From Levilactobacillus lanxiensis (GTDB taxonomy: Bacteria; Bacillota; Bacilli; Lactobacillales; Lactobacillaceae), in the NCBI RefSeq assembly GCF_016861655.1, contig NZ_BOLN01000006.1, forward strand, positions 62,001 to 126,000: 64,000 nucleotides of DNA, given 5' to 3'. The notes below the pieces were generated by a model. The model worked only from the letters and a program-made list of their open reading frames with translations. It was not told the DNA's origin and ran no database searches. This document shows positions 62,607 through 64,000 of the stretch, in pieces; position 1 is the first letter of the stretch; every line of letters starts with the position of its first letter. Made by a program: the position numbers and the translations under genes.

Positions 62607-63647
62607 GTGGAGGCGAGTGATTTAGGTCAGTTGTTGAGTGCCAAACAGGACCGGCGAATTCGCGTGATTGAAAATCTCTTGCGCGGCAAAAAAACGGTGT
62701 CGACCCTCTACTGGGGGCAACGCTATCACTTGTTGCCACTGTTGAACCTGGCTAAACAACTGGACCGCGGTGGTCTCGATAACGCCGTGCAGGAGCTGCA
62801 ACGCCGTCATTGGCTGACGGTCGATACCGAACAAAAGACGCTACGGCTCACGAATCAGGGGGCCCAGGCATTGGCCGAGACGCCGACGTATCAGCCCCAA
62901 ACGGTCGATCAGTGGGTAAACTTAGACATCATGGCTGCGCGGCAACGCCTGTTGTTAGCAGTCCAAGTGACCTCCCAGTATGCCCACAGTACGGCCCGTT
63001 ACTATCCGTTGGCGACCGACCAGAAAACCCGGCAACACGTGCGACAATGGTTTCACAGCGCTAAGGGACCGGCCTTGGCGTCATCGCTGGCCCAGGCATT
63101 GGTGACCAGTCTCGCGCAATTACCGGCCAGCACGGCTGACATTATGACCGACCAGTTTACCGGTTTTGGCCAACCGGGGCTGACCCTTGATCAGCTGGCA
63201 CTGGCCCACCAAACGACGATCTGGCAAGTCCGGTTGCGGCAGTTTGACGGCGTCACCCAGATTGCCCGGGACGCCCGTCACCCGGAGCATCCGCTACATG
63301 ATTTGCTGGGGCCACTCTGGCGGGTTCCCATTTCACCGAGTGCCCAAGAAACGCTAGCCGCGGTGTCCGCGGGCAGGGACCTGCAGCAAGTGGCGAACCG
63401 ACGACAGATCAAGCTGAGCACGGTTCGCGAACATCTGCTAGAGGCAGCAATCATGCTCCCGCTGACCGATTTTCCGTACGATAGTGTGCTTCCCCAGTCG
63501 GTGCGCACGGATTTTCAGGCCGCCGTTCAGGGCAACTTGGATGACTGGCAGTATTCCGCGCTGCCCCAGGCAATGCAGGCTCGCTATGATTTCTTTTATT
63601 TTCGGCTCTATGCCATTTGGCGAATCAAACAGGAGGTAACAGCATGA
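62607..63647 (+). CDS. Helix-turn-helix protein YpbB-like, partner of RecQ
   Basis: 346-residue protein of the YpbB type that precedes recQ in Firmicutes. The C-terminal part (about 255-345) holds a RecQ-associated helix-turn-helix (LQQVANRRQIKLSTVREHLLEA in parts). The N-terminal part is helical with no known catalytic motif. The function is not established; linkage suggests a RecQ accessory factor. The start is GTG at 62607 after GAGAGGAGGG. It overlaps recQ by 4 nt (ATGA). Confidence 0.82.
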   Translation: MEASDLGQLLSAKQDRRIRVIENLLRGKKTVSTLYWGQRYHLLPLLNLAKQLDRGGLDNAVQELQRRHWLTVDTEQKTLRLTNQGAQALAETPTYQPQTVDQWVNLDIMAARQRLLLAVQVTSQYAHSTARYYPLATDQKTRQHVRQWFHSAKGPALASSLAQALVTSLAQLPASTADIMTDQFTGFGQPGLTLDQLALAHQTTIWQVRLRQFDGVTQIARDARHPEHPLHDLLGPLWRVPISPSAQETLAAVSAGRDLQQVANRRQIKLSTVREHLLEAAIMLPLTDFPYDSVLPQSVRTDFQAAVQGNLDDWQYSALPQAMQARYDFFYFRLYAIWRIKQEVTA

Positions 63648-64000
63648 CGGAAACGTTGACGGCCAGCCTACAGCGGGTCTTCGGTTTCGATCAATTTCGG
63701 TCGGGGCAGGCCGCGGCCCTCGAGAGCCTAGAGGCGGGTCAGGACACCCTGGCAATTCTGCCGACCGGGGCCGGTAAAACCTTGATCTATCAACTCTATG
63801 GGTACCGCCATCCGGGGTGCGTCCTGATTGTCTCACCGCTCCTGTCACTCATGAATGATCAGGTCGACCGGATGCGGATGAACGGCTTCAAACGGGCCGC
63901 GGCCATTAACTCGTTGACCCCATTTGGGGAACGGCTGCATATTTTAAATCACTTAAACGATTTGCAATTTTTATTTCTATCTCCAGAAATGCTGTCACAG
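63644..64000 (+). CDS. recQ: ATP-dependent DNA helicase RecQ (5' part, cut by window end)
   Basis: The first 119 codons are present. Walker A is PTGAGKT at 40-46, followed by motif Ia SPLLSLMNDQVDRM and FLSPEML before motif II. The RecQ-specific aromatic/Gln motif ahead of Walker A appears as FGFDQFRSGQ. AGGAGG precedes the ATG by 8 nt, and the start overlaps the upstream stop as ATGA. The rest lies beyond 64000. Confidence 0.93.
   Translation, partial: MTETLTASLQRVFGFDQFRSGQAAALESLEAGQDTLAILPTGAGKTLIYQLYGYRHPGCVLIVSPLLSLMNDQVDRMRMNGFKRAAAINSLTPFGERLHILNHLNDLQFLFLSPEMLSQ

Overview
The window looks like a chromosomal segment of a lactic acid bacterium of the family Lactobacillaceae. Gene order is collinear with the Firmicutes housekeeping cluster (rpsU, yqeY, phoH, ybeY, dgkA, era, recO, glyQ, glyS, dnaG, rpoD, then trmK/nif3, and later xerD, ribT, scpA, scpB, rluB, ribU, ypbB, recQ). 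Shine-Dalgarno sequences are strong AGGAGG types, and T-box, FMN and CtsR controls are present. Genes look GC-rich (about 50-55 % by eye). Between dnaE and pyk, where homofermentative relatives carry pfkA, there is a transaldolase-family gene instead. This suggests an obligately heterofermentative lactobacillus, perhaps a Levilactobacillus-like species; the species name is inference.

Layout. 1-3.2 kb: end of a T-box leader, then hisS-aspS. 4-5.5 kb: msrA and a YitT-family membrane protein. 5.9-10.1 kb: a wall teichoic acid/polyglycerophosphate group (two CDP-glycerol glycerophosphotransferase-family proteins around a TagG-like permease) ending in nfo. 10.2-17.8 kb: ppsR, rpsU, a quinone-oxidoreductase-like gene, then yqeY to recO. 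17.8-30.6 kb: an accessory block between recO and glyQ with a type I toxin-antitoxin locus, a cytidine deaminase, a four-gene ABC module, a MarR-MFS pair, an aldo/keto reductase, and a two-gene operon encoding a 1203-aa superfamily 2 helicase and a 705-aa protein I cannot assign. 30.6-38.2 kb: T-box-controlled glyQS, an SdpI-family protein, dnaG-rpoD. 38.6-44 kb: Rrf2-MMPL and PadR-DUF2812 regulator/membrane pairs. 44.6-53.8 kb: trmK, nif3, pepT, clpB (CtsR-controlled), dnaE. 53.9-57.9 kb: transaldolase, pyk, cvfB. 58.2-64 kb: xerD to recQ, with recQ running off the window.

Most unusual content. (1) The helicase/705-aa pair is a low-GC, translationally coupled operon with the look of an uncharacterised genome-defence or DNA-processing system. 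(2) A family of about 120-195 bp structured repeats occurs eight times, always between genes (3197-3390, 3731-3921, 5670-5834, 13173-13360, 39310-39426, 44066-44249, 44331-44495, 57994-58167). The outer stem has a different sequence in each copy but stays self-complementary, i.e. it covaries. The stem encloses a conserved core (an AGCTGTG/CCCACAGC pairing and a CCGCTTYT loop). This points to selection on RNA or cruciform structure. (3) A complete Hol_Tox/BsrG-like type I toxin with convergent antisense RNA, own promoters and terminators. Several genes (clpB, dnaG, the 13.5-kb acetyltransferase) have intrinsic-terminator-like hairpins between promoter and start codon, which suggests attenuation.

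I saw no rRNA, tRNA, CRISPR array, transposase or prophage genes.
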